A stretch of DNA of 64,000 nucleotides from Thiopseudomonas sp. (GCA_023228985.1 JALOAC010000002.1:108153-172152), one strand, 5' to 3'; shown: positions 9,090 to 18,037, counted from the stretch's first letter. Numbers and translations: made by a program. Notes: generated by a model from the letters alone, not told the origin.

Positions 9090-9197
9090 CATCCGTTACA
9101 GCGACTAAAAATATTTAAGGGCGCACAGAATAATACCAGCGAGAAACGACAGCTAATTATTCAACGCTTCCTTAGCACTCTAGATGGCAAACCACCT

Positions 9198-10916
9198 ATG
9201 CGTTACCTAATCAGCTTATCTTTACTTTTGTTTACATTGACCGCCAATGCTTTTTTTACTAACAAGCAGGATTTTTTACCTGTCGAGCAAGCCTTTCAAC
9301 TTACCCTAATAGAAGGCGAGCAGGGCGAGGCGCTGTTGAACTGGCAGATAACCCCAGGTTATTACCTGTACCGGCACAGCATTAAAGCGCTAGACGCCCA
9401 AGAAAACCCAATCGAACTCGATATCCCCAACGGTGTTGAAAACGAAGATGAGTTTTTTGGTAAAACTGAAATTTACCATAACAGCTTGCGCGTACCCGTT
9501 AGCCTAAGTCACCCACAACCACTACAAGTCAGCTGGCAAGGCTGTGCCGACGCAGGACTCTGCTATCCACCACAAACCACGGAACTACAACTGGCTGCCG
9601 CAAGCGCAAACAGCAACAGTAGCCCTACAAGCGGATTAGCAGAAGATCAAAGTATTGCCGCGCGTTTAGCAGATGCAGGTTTATTAGCCAATATTGGTGC
9701 GTTCTTTGTCATGGGCTTACTGCTGGCTTTCACTCCCTGCATGCTGCCCATGTTGCCCATTCTTAGCAGTGTAATTGCAGGTTCTAAACCCGGCGGCTGG
9801 CAAGGTGCGCGCTTAGGTGCTGCCTTTGTTATCCCCATGGCATTGGTCTATGCCGTGCTGGGTGTGATTGCCGCACAACTAGGCAACCTCAGTGCCATGC
9901 TACAAAATCCATGGCTACTTATTCCTTTTGCCAGTTTATTTGTCTTCTTGGCGCTGGCTCAATTTGGTTTGTTTACCCTGCAACTACCGGGCTTCGTGCG
10001 CAACCGCCTACACAAGCAGGATCAACAAATCAAAGGCGGCAGTATGCTGGGTGCAGCGGGCCTAGGCGTGTTTTCTGCTTTGCTCGTTGGCCCATGTATG
10101 ACCGCGCCGCTGGCCGGTGCGCTGCTGTACATCAGCCAATCGGGTAATGCCACTACTGGTGGACTGGCTTTATTTAGCCTAGGAATCGGTAGCGGCTTAC
10201 CGCTGTTATTGGCAATGAGTTTTGGGATGCGCTGGCTACCCAAACCCGGTGAGTGGATGCAAAGTATTAACAAAATCTTTGCCTACGCGCTATTAGCCGC
10301 TGCGATTTTTATTGTTCGCCCTGTGATACATGACAGCCTAAGCATGATTTTCTGGGGTGTGTTGCTGGTAGCCATTGCATTACAAATAGGCACCTTAGCG
10401 CACTCTCGTAGCCTGTTTGTAACGCGCTTAATCGGCCTGCTGCTAGGTATTTACGCCAGTATGATTTTATTCGGTGCAGCCAGTGGCGCACAGGATCCCC
10501 TTGATCCCTTAGCGAATTTTAAGCAAGTACCCGCAGCAGCAAGCTTAAACACCGCCATACGCTACAGCGACCCTCAAGCAATTTACCAACAACTTGACCA
10601 AGCAAAGCGTGCTAACCAGTGGGCTATCCTAGACTTCTATGCCGACTGGTGTGTGTCGTGCAAAGTCATGGAAAAAACTGTTTTTGCCCAACCCGAGGTG
10701 CAAACCGCTATTGCAGGTATGCGTTTTTTACAACCTGATGTAACAGAAAATAACAGTGCTCAACAAGACTTACAAAGAAAGTATGGCATTATGGGCCCGC
10801 CCACTATTTTATTTATTGCCCCAAATGGCCAAGAAGTTCGTGCAGCACGAATTACCGGTGAGGTAAATGCAAAAGAATTTCTTGCCCATCTAAAGCTTGC
10901 ACAGGAAACCAATTAA
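9198..10916 (+). CDS. dsbD: Thiol:disulfide interchange protein DsbD
   Basis: DsbD carries electrons from cytoplasmic thioredoxin across the inner membrane to periplasmic reductases such as DsbC/DsbG and to cytochrome-c maturation. The 572-residue product has a signal peptide (MRYLISLSLLLFTLTANA) and an N-terminal immunoglobulin-like domain with the Cys pair in GCADAGLCYPP. An eight-helix membrane core contains PCMLPMLPIL and GPCMTAPLAGAL, and a C-terminal thioredoxin domain has WCVSC near residue 485. No clear ribosome binding site precedes the ATG, but the signal peptide supports this start. Its stop directly abuts the next start. Confidence 0.95.
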   Translation: MRYLISLSLLLFTLTANAFFTNKQDFLPVEQAFQLTLIEGEQGEALLNWQITPGYYLYRHSIKALDAQENPIELDIPNGVENEDEFFGKTEIYHNSLRVPVSLSHPQPLQVSWQGCADAGLCYPPQTTELQLAAASANSNSSPTSGLAEDQSIAARLADAGLLANIGAFFVMGLLLAFTPCMLPMLPILSSVIAGSKPGGWQGARLGAAFVIPMALVYAVLGVIAAQLGNLSAMLQNPWLLIPFASLFVFLALAQFGLFTLQLPGFVRNRLHKQDQQIKGGSMLGAAGLGVFSALLVGPCMTAPLAGALLYISQSGNATTGGLALFSLGIGSGLPLLLAMSFGMRWLPKPGEWMQSINKIFAYALLAAAIFIVRPVIHDSLSMIFWGVLLVAIALQIGTLAHSRSLFVTRLIGLLLGIYASMILFGAASGAQDPLDPLANFKQVPAAASLNTAIRYSDPQAIYQQLDQAKRANQWAILDFYADWCVSCKVMEKTVFAQPEVQTAIAGMRFLQPDVTENNSAQQDLQRKYGIMGPPTILFIAPNGQEVRAARITGEVNAKEFLAHLKLAQETN

Positions 10917-11741
10917 ATGCTCAGCGTACAGCTAGGTCCTTTCGCCATCCCAACCAGCCTTGCTTTACTTTATTTGGGTTTGATCTGTGCTTGGTTACTA
11001 GGCTGGTTTATTGGTCGCAAGCGTGGCGCAAATCCAGAAGCCGCTTTGTTCCATATGCTCATCAGCGGATTTATCGCAGCACGCATTGCTTTTGTTATCC
11101 GCTACTGGCAGCAATACGGTTTTGACCCACTGGCGATTATCGATATCCGCGATGGCGGATTTATGCCCTTAGTAGGTATCCTCGCCGCACTCGCTGTGGC
11201 TGCTTATTATTTATGGCGTAAAGCCGAATTGCGAATTCCTTTGGCCAGCGGTTTAACCCTAGGCATTATCATCAGCGGCCTCGGGTTTGCGTTATTACAG
11301 GCGCTGCTCGACAGCCAAAAACTTCCAGATATGGCGATGCGTGATATTCAGGGGCATTCTGTGGAATTGCACAGCTATATGGGCAAACCCATGGTAATCA
11401 ACCTATGGGCTACGTGGTGTCCACCTTGCCGCAAAGAGATGCCCGTCCTAGAAGCAGCTCAGCAACAAAACCCAGATATTCATTTTGTGTTTATCAATCA
11501 AGGCGAAGGGCAGCAGCTGGTAGAAGAGTTCTTTATCAAGCAACAACTTAGCCTAGATAATGTCTTACTCGATACGGGCGCCCGTATGGGGCAATCGGTC
11601 AGTTCATTATCACTGCCTACGACATTATTTTATGATGCCGAGGGTGTACTACAAAACAATCATCTGGGTGAGCTATCCAACGCCAGCCTCAAACATGCAT
11701 TGCGTACCATTAATCCCCAACCAGAAAAGGAATCCCAATGA
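10917..11741 (+). CDS. TlpA/DsbE-like thioredoxin with Lgt-like membrane domain
   Basis: The 274-residue protein has about four hydrophobic helices in its first ~135 residues, resembling part of the prolipoprotein diacylglyceryl transferase (Lgt) membrane fold. A periplasmic thioredoxin domain follows with the active site WATWCPPCRKEM (about 165-175) and the cis-Pro loop SLPTTLFYD. It is likely a membrane-anchored disulfide reductase that receives electrons from DsbD. The start ATG follows the dsbD stop without a gap, and the end overlaps dsbG by four bases (ATGA). The Lgt-like part lacks enough sequence to be a working Lgt, so I read it as an anchor. Confidence 0.85.
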   Translation: MLSVQLGPFAIPTSLALLYLGLICAWLLGWFIGRKRGANPEAALFHMLISGFIAARIAFVIRYWQQYGFDPLAIIDIRDGGFMPLVGILAALAVAAYYLWRKAELRIPLASGLTLGIIISGLGFALLQALLDSQKLPDMAMRDIQGHSVELHSYMGKPMVINLWATWCPPCRKEMPVLEAAQQQNPDIHFVFINQGEGQQLVEEFFIKQQLSLDNVLLDTGARMGQSVSSLSLPTTLFYDAEGVLQNNHLGELSNASLKHALRTINPQPEKESQ

Positions 11742-12493
11742 AACTAGCCCACCTAGCAGCAGCTATCTGCATTGCCAGCTTGCCCAGCTTAACCTTTGCG
11801 CAAAATTACCCAGCGCCTATCGAAGCCTTGCGGGGTAAGGGTGTAGAGATTCTAGATACCTTTGATGCGCCCAGTGACATGCAAGGCTATGCTGCGTTGT
11901 ATCAAGGAAATCCACTGGCAATCTACCTCACCAGCGACAAAAAACATGCACTAATAGGCAGCTTGCTGGATGCACAGGGCGAAGACCTAACCCGCTCGAT
12001 TATTGAAGATAAAATCAGCCGTCCACAAAGCGACGTTTTATGGAATAAATTAGAGAAAGAAAGCCACTGGGTTACCGAAGGCTCAGCCAAAGCACCAACC
12101 ACAGTCTACTTTTTCACTGACCCCAACTGCCCCTACTGCAAGCGCCTATGGACAGACGCACAGCCCTGGGTTAAATCCGGCAAAGTACAAATCCGTCATA
12201 TTCCAGTGGGTGTGCTGGGCGAAAGCAGCCGCAAAAAAGCCGCCTATATTTTAGCGGCAAAAGACGGCAGCAAAGCATTGGTAGATAACGAAAGCGGTAA
12301 AGCCCCTGCCAAAGAAAATCCGATCGCCAGTAAACAGTCCAAACAACTGGATGAAAACCTACAGCTAATGCAGCAACTGGGTGCCAGCGGTACACCGGCA
12401 ATCCTATACCGAGACGCAACCGGTTTGCTGCAACTGCATCCAGGCGCAGCACAGGGCGAGCAACTGATAGAAATTTTCGGTACACGTCCTTAA
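11738..12493 (+). CDS. dsbG: Periplasmic disulfide isomerase/reductase DsbG
   Basis: DsbG is a DsbC-family dimeric periplasmic thioredoxin-fold protein that protects or isomerises cysteines. The 251-residue product has a signal peptide (MKLAHLAAAICIASLPSLTFA), an N-terminal dimerisation region to about residue 85 and the active site DPNCPYCKRLW near residue 131. The C-terminal cis-Pro loop is SGTPAILYRD. CPYC is the DsbG-type motif, whereas DsbC usually has CGYC. It is third in the dsbD / TlpA-like / dsbG operon with four-base coupling to the gene before it. DsbD is its expected electron donor. Confidence 0.93.
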   Translation: MKLAHLAAAICIASLPSLTFAQNYPAPIEALRGKGVEILDTFDAPSDMQGYAALYQGNPLAIYLTSDKKHALIGSLLDAQGEDLTRSIIEDKISRPQSDVLWNKLEKESHWVTEGSAKAPTTVYFFTDPNCPYCKRLWTDAQPWVKSGKVQIRHIPVGVLGESSRKKAAYILAAKDGSKALVDNESGKAPAKENPIASKQSKQLDENLQLMQQLGASGTPAILYRDATGLLQLHPGAAQGEQLIEIFGTRP

Positions 12494-12517
12494 ATCAACA
12501 GCCGACACAACCGCGAG

Positions 12518-12567
12518 TGGCTCAAGCCTGTTAATCCACCCACTCCTCTGGGAACATGCTTGAGCCA
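12518..12567. other. Inverted repeat after dsbG (possible weak terminator)
   Basis: TGGCTCAAGC (12518-12527) is repeated inverted as GCTTGAGCCA (12558-12567), a perfect 10-base arm pair with a 30-base loop. A nested GAGTGG/CCACTC pairing is also possible. There is no T run, so it may be a factor-dependent end, a stabilising hairpin or an operator. Confidence 0.4.
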
Positions 12568-12665
12568 TTCGCTTTGGGTGAACTTCCTGCCTTAGCCTCC
12601 CCAGCGTTTTATCTGCTGCTCATCACACTACCTTTCGTACACTGCTATTTCAAAATAAGCATTTT

Positions 12666-12724
12666 TTGAGACAAGAATATAAAATTTCTGTATCTTTATC
12701 TCAATAAATAACGAAATTGAGACA
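12666..12724. promoter_or_regulatory. Repeated TTGAGACA motif and inverted repeat in front of fic
   Basis: TTGAGACA occurs at 12666-12673 and 12717-12724 in the same orientation. The second copy forms an inverted repeat with TCTCAAT (12699-12705 paired with ATTGAGA at 12716-12722). The cluster ends six bases before the fic start, so a protein bound here would cover the ribosome binding and promoter region. The Fic protein has its own C-terminal winged-helix-like tail, so self-repression is possible. This is inference. Confidence 0.4.
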
Positions 12725-12729
12725 GGACT

Positions 12730-14076
12730 GTGATTAAAAAACCAGCCAAAACAAACTCTTTGCTAGCTGAGCTGTTGGAGCACATCAGCAAAAAGCAGCC
12801 AGAAAAGCTTGGTAAATATCTTGAATACCATCAGCCTGTAGATAATAAAGGCCGTTACCTACCCTTTGATGAATACCGGTATCGCGTGGCCAATGATTTA
12901 GAGCCGGATTTGGCTTGGGCTTTAACCAAGGCTGCTAGAGCCGCACAACACATGCCACTACTGCCATTGGGTGATGATAAAACCGTCTGTACCTTCATGC
13001 TTACCCAGCGCATTCATACAGCAATTTCCCATGTCGACCGACATGCCACTACAGCAGCTCTTGAGTGGATGAGCAGCAAAATTGGCGAAGGAAGTCATTT
13101 TGAATACCTATTAAATGATTTAATCGAAGATGAGGCGATAAGCAGTAGCCAGCTGGAAGGCGCTGCAACCACCACATTAATTGCGAAGGAAATGCTCAAA
13201 CGTAAGCGCAAGCCTCGCACGCTCGACGAAAAAATGATTCTTGGCAACTTTAAGATGATGAAGTTTGCTTGGGACAACAAAAATAAACCCTTGAGCGTTG
13301 CGCTGATTCTCGCCATGCACCGCGAAGGGACAAAGGGTATCAACAATGATAACTATAGCCCCGGCGCATTTAGGCAAACCGATGATGTAGTTGTCGTAGA
13401 TGCACAAGGCGAAACCCTGCATACACCACCTAGTGCAGACGCAATCGAGCAACGACTGAATGAGGTGGTCAGGTGGGCTAACACGCACCATCACGATGCA
13501 GACAGCAATGCATACATTCACCCCATGATTAAAGCTATCTGCTTACACTTCTCAATTGGCTTTGAGCATCCATTCCGCGACGGTAATGGACGGGTAGCCC
13601 GCTCTTTATTCTATTGGTATATGTTTAAAAATGAGTATGCCGCCTTTAGATATATTGCAATTAGCACCCTGTTAAAATCGGCACCTGTCAAATATGGCAA
13701 ATCCTACCTCTACTCAGAAACCGACGGGATGGATTTAACCTATTTCATTGAACATCAGTGCAGCGTAATCGTAAGGGCTATTAACAGTTTTAATGATGCC
13801 TACATCAAGTCAGTTAAAGACATACAAAGGTTTAACAACTGGATTGATGACTCCGATTTACACGAAAAATTATCGGATAGACAAAAGGTTATATACCAAT
13901 TAGCTAAAAGCGGTACCGAAAAAAAATTTACTGCAACAAATGTAAAGGAAAACTTAGACTGCTCATACAATACCGCTGCATCAGCATTGAACGGGCTAGT
14001 AGAGATGGATATTTTCAGCAAGAAAAAAGAAGGTCGCGAATGGGTTTACTGCTTAGCAGAGGAAGTTATCACGTAA
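12730..14076 (+). CDS. Fic-domain AMP-transferase family protein with C-terminal HTH
   Basis: Fic proteins usually transfer AMP (sometimes another phosphate-containing group) to hydroxyl side chains of target proteins. The 448-residue product has the complete Fic motif HPFRDGNGRVAR (280-291) with catalytic His280. It also has the inhibitory-helix motif SxxxEG (Ser139-Gly144), which makes it a self-inhibited class II Fic with an intact inhibitory Glu143, and a flap region GAFRQTDD. The last ~70 residues look like a winged helix (KNLTATNV-like spacing; SYNTAASALNGLVEMDIF). The start is GTG with AGGA upstream. No antitoxin-sized partner gene is visible. It lies between the dsb and trp loci like an accessory insertion. 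The target is unknown. Confidence 0.88.
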   Translation: MIKKPAKTNSLLAELLEHISKKQPEKLGKYLEYHQPVDNKGRYLPFDEYRYRVANDLEPDLAWALTKAARAAQHMPLLPLGDDKTVCTFMLTQRIHTAISHVDRHATTAALEWMSSKIGEGSHFEYLLNDLIEDEAISSSQLEGAATTTLIAKEMLKRKRKPRTLDEKMILGNFKMMKFAWDNKNKPLSVALILAMHREGTKGINNDNYSPGAFRQTDDVVVVDAQGETLHTPPSADAIEQRLNEVVRWANTHHHDADSNAYIHPMIKAICLHFSIGFEHPFRDGNGRVARSLFYWYMFKNEYAAFRYIAISTLLKSAPVKYGKSYLYSETDGMDLTYFIEHQCSVIVRAINSFNDAYIKSVKDIQRFNNWIDDSDLHEKLSDRQKVIYQLAKSGTEKKFTATNVKENLDCSYNTAASALNGLVEMDIFSKKKEGREWVYCLAEEVIT

Positions 14077-14378
14077 GGAAGAGCATAGGTTACTAGTAAA
14101 CGCTATTAACAACTCACGGAGCTTATTTACCTCAAATCTTGTGACTCTAAGCGCTTAATAAAAAACGATGCACACCCATAAAATTATTACCGCTAATAAG
14201 CTGCTAAACCGCAGAAGTTATTTTTGCCATCATCGAACGTCCACAACAGGTAGATGACGCCAGCGGCTCATTGCAAACAGCTATTAATACAGCCAAGCTC
14301 TCAACTACCACGAGATGCTTGGCTATTGTCAGTGTTACAGCTAGTTACTACACCAAAAAGATCGTATAACAAAGCTTC
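14077..14378. other. Gap between fic and trpA, no gene seen; contains a hairpin
   Basis: I see no supported gene in these 302 bases. The main structure is at 14291-14324. AGCCAAGC pairs with GCTTGGCT and, inside it, TCTC pairs with GAGA across a one-base bulge, leaving a ~9-base loop. It is 55 bases beyond the trpA stop on the - strand but has no T run on either strand. It could mark the end of trpBA transcripts or stabilise them. A 29-codon frame at 14168-14257 has no ribosome binding site. Confidence 0.45.
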
Positions 14379-15188
14379 CTACAACCGCGCCCCACGCACA
14401 CCCGTGCTAATCTCGCGGCATTGCGCCAGCACATCGGCGACCGCTTGCTCTGGGGTGGCTGCTTGGTTGATTTTATCGACCAATGCCGAGCCCACCACCA
14501 CGCCTTCAGCCAAACGCGCCACATTGGCGGCGTGTTCTGGCGTGCGGATACCAAAACCGATACAGACCGGTAAATCACTGTGACGACGCAAGCGCGCGAC
14601 GGCTTCTTCGACGTGCTCAAGGCTTGCGGTAGCACCACCGGTAATACCCGCCACCGAGACGTAGTAAATAAAACCTGAGCTGTTATTCAGTACCTTGGGC
14701 AAACGCTGATCATCAGTGGTCGGTGTGGTCAAGCGAATAAAATCTATCCCTGCGGCCTGCGCCGGCTCACACAGCTCTTCGTTATGCTCAGGCGGCACAT
14801 CAACAACAATCAAACCATCGACGCCGGCTTCATGGGCATCACGCACAAAGTTATCCACACCATAGTGATGAATCGGGTTGAAATACCCCATCAACACCAC
14901 CGGGGTGCTCTGGTTATCTTGGCGAAACTCACGCACTATCTGCAAAGTTTTACGCAGCGTATGGCCGTTTTTTAATGCACGCTGGTTAGCCAGCTGAATC
15001 GCTGGGCCATCCGCCATAGGATCGGTAAAGGGCATGCCTAATTCGATCACATCCGCACCTGCGTCTGGCAGGCCTTTAAAAATTTGCATGGCACTGCTGT
15101 AGTCAGGGTCGCCCGAGGTGACAAAAGTGACCAATGCCGCACGATTTTGTTGTTTTAACTGCGCAAAACACGCCTCAATACGACTCAT
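14379..15188 (-). CDS. trpA: Tryptophan synthase alpha subunit
   Basis: TrpA cleaves indole-3-glycerol phosphate to indole and glyceraldehyde 3-phosphate, passing indole through a tunnel to TrpB. The 269-residue product is full length. The catalytic Glu and Asp are in ADVIELGMPFTDPMADGP. The phosphate-binding end has IGFGIRTPEHA and VVGSALVDKI. Its start overlaps the trpB stop by four bases, so the subunits are translationally coupled. Together with trpB and the divergent trpI it forms the Pseudomonas-type indole-glycerol-phosphate-activated unit. Confidence 0.97.
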   Translation of the reverse strand: MSRIEACFAQLKQQNRAALVTFVTSGDPDYSSAMQIFKGLPDAGADVIELGMPFTDPMADGPAIQLANQRALKNGHTLRKTLQIVREFRQDNQSTPVVLMGYFNPIHHYGVDNFVRDAHEAGVDGLIVVDVPPEHNEELCEPAQAAGIDFIRLTTPTTDDQRLPKVLNNSSGFIYYVSVAGITGGATASLEHVEEAVARLRRHSDLPVCIGFGIRTPEHAANVARLAEGVVVGSALVDKINQAATPEQAVADVLAQCREISTGVRGARL

Positions 15189-16396
15189 GATTGTTCTCCT
15201 TGCGCGCCTAAATAGTGCATTACGGTTTGCATGTCTTTATCACCACGACCGGATAGGTTAACGACCATCAGGTGATCTTTGGCCAAACTGGGCGCGCGCT
15301 TGATCACCTCAGCTAACGCATGGGATGACTCTAATGCTGGAATAATGCCTTCTAAACGGCACAGCAATTGAAACGCTTCCAATGCCTCATCATCGGTAAT
15401 GGCGGTGTATTCAACCCGACCCGTATCATGCAACCACGCATGTTCAGGTCCTACACCTGGGTAATCCAATCCCGCAGAAATGGAGTGAGCGTCTTTGATT
15501 TGCCCGTCTTCATCTTGCAATAAGTAGGTTTTATTACCGTGCAGCACGCCGGGTGCGCCACCAAGCAAGCTTGCCGCATGCTTGCCTGTTTCCACACCTA
15601 GACCGGCGGCTTCCACACCAATAATGTTCACACTGGGGTCATCTAAAAACTCATGGTACAAACCCATGGCGTTAGAGCCACCGCCAATGCAGGCCACCAA
15701 TGAATCCGGCAAACGGCCTTCTTGCTCCTGCAATTGCGCACGGGTTTCGCGGCCAATCACCGATTGGAAATCACGTACCATGGCGGGGAAGGGGTGCGGA
15801 CCCGCGACCGTACCAATCAGATAAAACGTGTTGTCTACGTTCGTTACCCAATCACGCAAAGCTTCATTCATGGCGTCTTTCAACGTGCCGGTACCGGCTT
15901 TAACAGGAATCACCTCAGCCCCTAACAGCTTCATGCGAAACACGTTGGCCTGTTGACGCTCGATATCTGTAGTGCCCATGTACACCACGCATTGCAAACC
16001 AAAACGTGCCGCAACAGTCGCCGTCGCCACACCGTGCATACCCGCACCGGTTTCGGCAATAATGCGTTTTTTGCCCATGCGTCGCGCCAGCAAAATTTGC
16101 CCGATGCAGTTGTTAATCTTGTGGGCGCCGGTGTGGTTGAGCTCTTCGCGCTTTAGATAAATCTTTGCGCCGCCTAAATGCTCGGTGAGGCGTTCAGCAA
16201 AATACAATGGGCTAGGGCGACCCACATAGTCGCGCTGAAAATACGCCAGCTCTTTCTGGAACTCAGGGTCCTCTTTGGCTTGCTCGTAGGCTTTGCCCAA
16301 CTCTAGGATCAGCGGCATCAGGGTTTCCGCAACATAGCGTCCACCAAAAATACCGAATAGACCACGCTCATCTGGCGCTGCCGAATAATTTGTCAT
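15185..16396 (-). CDS. trpB: Tryptophan synthase beta subunit
   Basis: TrpB condenses indole with serine using pyridoxal phosphate. I chose the ATG at 16396, giving 403 residues starting MTNYSAAPDERGLFG, as in Pseudomonas TrpB. An upstream extension of 16 residues lacks family support. Lys93 in ELNHTGAHKINN is the PLP lysine, and the phosphate-binding loop is GGGSNAMG. The C-terminus includes NLSGRGDKD. GGA about 10 bases upstream is a plausible ribosome binding site. It is transcribed away from trpI, which is expected to activate it. Confidence 0.97.
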   Translation of the reverse strand: MTNYSAAPDERGLFGIFGGRYVAETLMPLILELGKAYEQAKEDPEFQKELAYFQRDYVGRPSPLYFAERLTEHLGGAKIYLKREELNHTGAHKINNCIGQILLARRMGKKRIIAETGAGMHGVATATVAARFGLQCVVYMGTTDIERQQANVFRMKLLGAEVIPVKAGTGTLKDAMNEALRDWVTNVDNTFYLIGTVAGPHPFPAMVRDFQSVIGRETRAQLQEQEGRLPDSLVACIGGGSNAMGLYHEFLDDPSVNIIGVEAAGLGVETGKHAASLLGGAPGVLHGNKTYLLQDEDGQIKDAHSISAGLDYPGVGPEHAWLHDTGRVEYTAITDDEALEAFQLLCRLEGIIPALESSHALAEVIKRAPSLAKDHLMVVNLSGRGDKDMQTVMHYLGAQGEQS

Positions 16397-16497
16397 GTTG
16401 GTTATTCCATTGATAGCAAAATATATGCACTTAACATACGCCAATTAGTGCGCAACAAAAAGCGATAAAAACACACACTCATGTTAGTATTTCTCAC
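16397..16497. promoter_or_regulatory. Divergent trpB-trpI promoter region
   Basis: The 101 bases between trpB and trpI must hold both promoters and the TrpI binding sites, by analogy with P. aeruginosa, where TrpI with indoleglycerol phosphate activates trpBA. I cannot place the TrpI boxes exactly. The stretch is AT-rich with several short dyads around TTAACATACG and CGCAAC. Confidence 0.5.
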
Positions 16498-17382
16498 ATG
16501 AATTACTTAACCCAACTGCCCTCACTCAATGCACTCAAAGCTTTTCTTGCCGTAGCCGAGCAGGGCAGCATAACCGCTGCTGCACAAAGCTTAAACGTCA
16601 CCCATGGTGCAATCAGTCGACAGATAAAGCAGCTGGAAGATCAACTGGGCATGCCATTAACCAGCAAACATGGACGCGGCATAAAACTCACAGATGCAGG
16701 GCAACAACTCTATACCGATACCAGTCCAGCCCTAGCGGCGATCGCTCAAAGCTGCCAACAACTTAAGCAGCTCAATCGCGATAAACCCATTGTCTTGGCC
16801 TGTTCGGGCAGTATTTTAGCGCGCTGGTTGATACCTCGTTTGCATCAACTGCAGCAGGAACTGCCTGAATTAGCCTTGCAACTGATCACCAGTACCGGAG
16901 ATGACAACCCACAGCAGCAGGGCGCCGATGCGAGCCTGTTGTTTACCCAGAGCTGCGTGGCACAAAGCGCCAGCCAATTTGTGTTGGATCACGAACGTAT
17001 CGGACCCGTTGTTAGCCCTGAGTTTGCCAAACAGCATCAGCTCATCGATAGCCCAATCGAGCGCATTCTCGATTTTGCCGTGCTCCACACCCAATCCCGC
17101 CCGCAAGCCTGGCCAGACTGGGCAGCACAACAATTAGGCGGCCAGCAGCTACAACTCGGACAAGGCTTTGCGCATCTGTATTACTTATTAGAGGCCATCA
17201 CTGCGGGCATGGGTATCGGTATTGCCCCGCAGCAGCTCGTTGATGCCGATATTCAACAAGGCAGGCTCATTGCACCTTGGGGTTTTGTACGCACTTCAGC
17301 AACCTTCTGTTTAAATCTACATAACCCGCAACAGGCTCAAGCGATTGAGCAGCTCGCTCAATGGTTTAGCGCACATCTTTAA
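16498..17382 (+). CDS. trpI: LysR-family activator of trpBA, TrpI
   Basis: The 294-residue LysR-type regulator has an N-terminal helix-turn-helix (GSITAAAQSLNVTHGAISRQIKQLE) and a C-terminal co-inducer domain. The divergent position next to trpBA identifies TrpI. So do stretches such as LPSLNALKAF, SILARWLIPRL, GPVVSPEFA, HTQSRPQAWPDWAAQ and QGFAHLYYLLEA, which match the TrpI pattern known from Pseudomonas. It senses indole-3-glycerol phosphate and activates trpBA while repressing itself. The ribosome binding site upstream is weak. Confidence 0.92.
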   Translation: MNYLTQLPSLNALKAFLAVAEQGSITAAAQSLNVTHGAISRQIKQLEDQLGMPLTSKHGRGIKLTDAGQQLYTDTSPALAAIAQSCQQLKQLNRDKPIVLACSGSILARWLIPRLHQLQQELPELALQLITSTGDDNPQQQGADASLLFTQSCVAQSASQFVLDHERIGPVVSPEFAKQHQLIDSPIERILDFAVLHTQSRPQAWPDWAAQQLGGQQLQLGQGFAHLYYLLEAITAGMGIGIAPQQLVDADIQQGRLIAPWGFVRTSATFCLNLHNPQQAQAIEQLAQWFSAHL

Positions 17383-17522
17383 TAATGAACACGCATTACT
17401 AACAGACAGATACTCGAGGTAACAGAATAGATTTGGTCAAAACCCGGCAATGATAGTACAATGACAGCACTTGTTTAGTTTATCTTGACTGACTAAGCCG
17501 TCCTAATCCACAGGAGGACAGT

Positions 17523-17780
17523 ATGCAAATCTCAAGCGGTATGATGCCCATGGGTATCCAAGCCATACAAAATGGCCAGCAACAAATGACAGAAGCAGCA
17601 CAGGCGGTTGCCAGCTCAACGGCAAACTCAAACGCCGACCAAGCGCCAGACTTTAACATTGCCGATCTAACCCAGCAGTTAGTGCAAATGGATCAAGCCA
17701 AGCACTTAACCATGGCAGGCGCAAAAATGGTGCAAACAGCCGACGAAGCGCTAGGTACTATCATTAATACTATGGCGTAA
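17523..17780 (+). CDS. Small conserved pseudomonad protein of unknown function
   Basis: This is an 85-residue acidic to neutral protein preceded by a very strong ribosome binding site (AGGAGG at 17512-17517). Residues 1-25 (SGMMPMGIQAIQNGQQQM) and the C-terminal QTADEALGTIINTMA look like short amphipathic helices around a polar Ala/Ser/Asn-rich middle. The pattern resembles the terminal helices of small motility-associated YjfB-type proteins and of flagellin-like proteins, but I cannot assign a function. No signal peptide is visible. It is monocistronic: trpI ends 140 bases earlier and a clear terminator follows. Confidence 0.7.
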   Translation: MQISSGMMPMGIQAIQNGQQQMTEAAQAVASSTANSNADQAPDFNIADLTQQLVQMDQAKHLTMAGAKMVQTADEALGTIINTMA

Positions 17781-17803
17781 CTTCGTCTAAACCACGCTTT
17801 GCT

Positions 17804-17840
17804 AAAAGCCGTTCTACTCGAAAGAGGGACGGCTTTTTTT
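17804..17840 (+). terminator. Rho-independent terminator
   Basis: AAAAGCCGT and ACGGCTTTT form a strong stem around a ~16-base loop, followed by T7. It ends the transcript of the 85-residue protein gene. Confidence 0.88.
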
Positions 17841-18037
17841 GTCCCTGCAGAACAGCAACCCACCACCAAATACATCGCACCCCCAACCTACGAACAAAGC
17901 TTTGAGTGGGCTGTCTGATTGTGAACAGCCAAGCCTTAATAGCTCATTTCATTGCGCATAATCACAACTCACTCACATAAAACCACCGCAACGCTGCCAC
18001 AACATCCATGCTATTAAAAAATACCACTTTTGTGTGC

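Noticed and set aside
12730..14076. Fic-antitoxin two-gene module
   Set aside because: No small partner gene is present upstream or downstream, and the inhibitory motif is within the protein itself.
14168..14257. 29-codon open frame between fic and trpA
   Set aside because: No ribosome binding site, no recognisable sequence, composition like the surrounding non-coding DNA.
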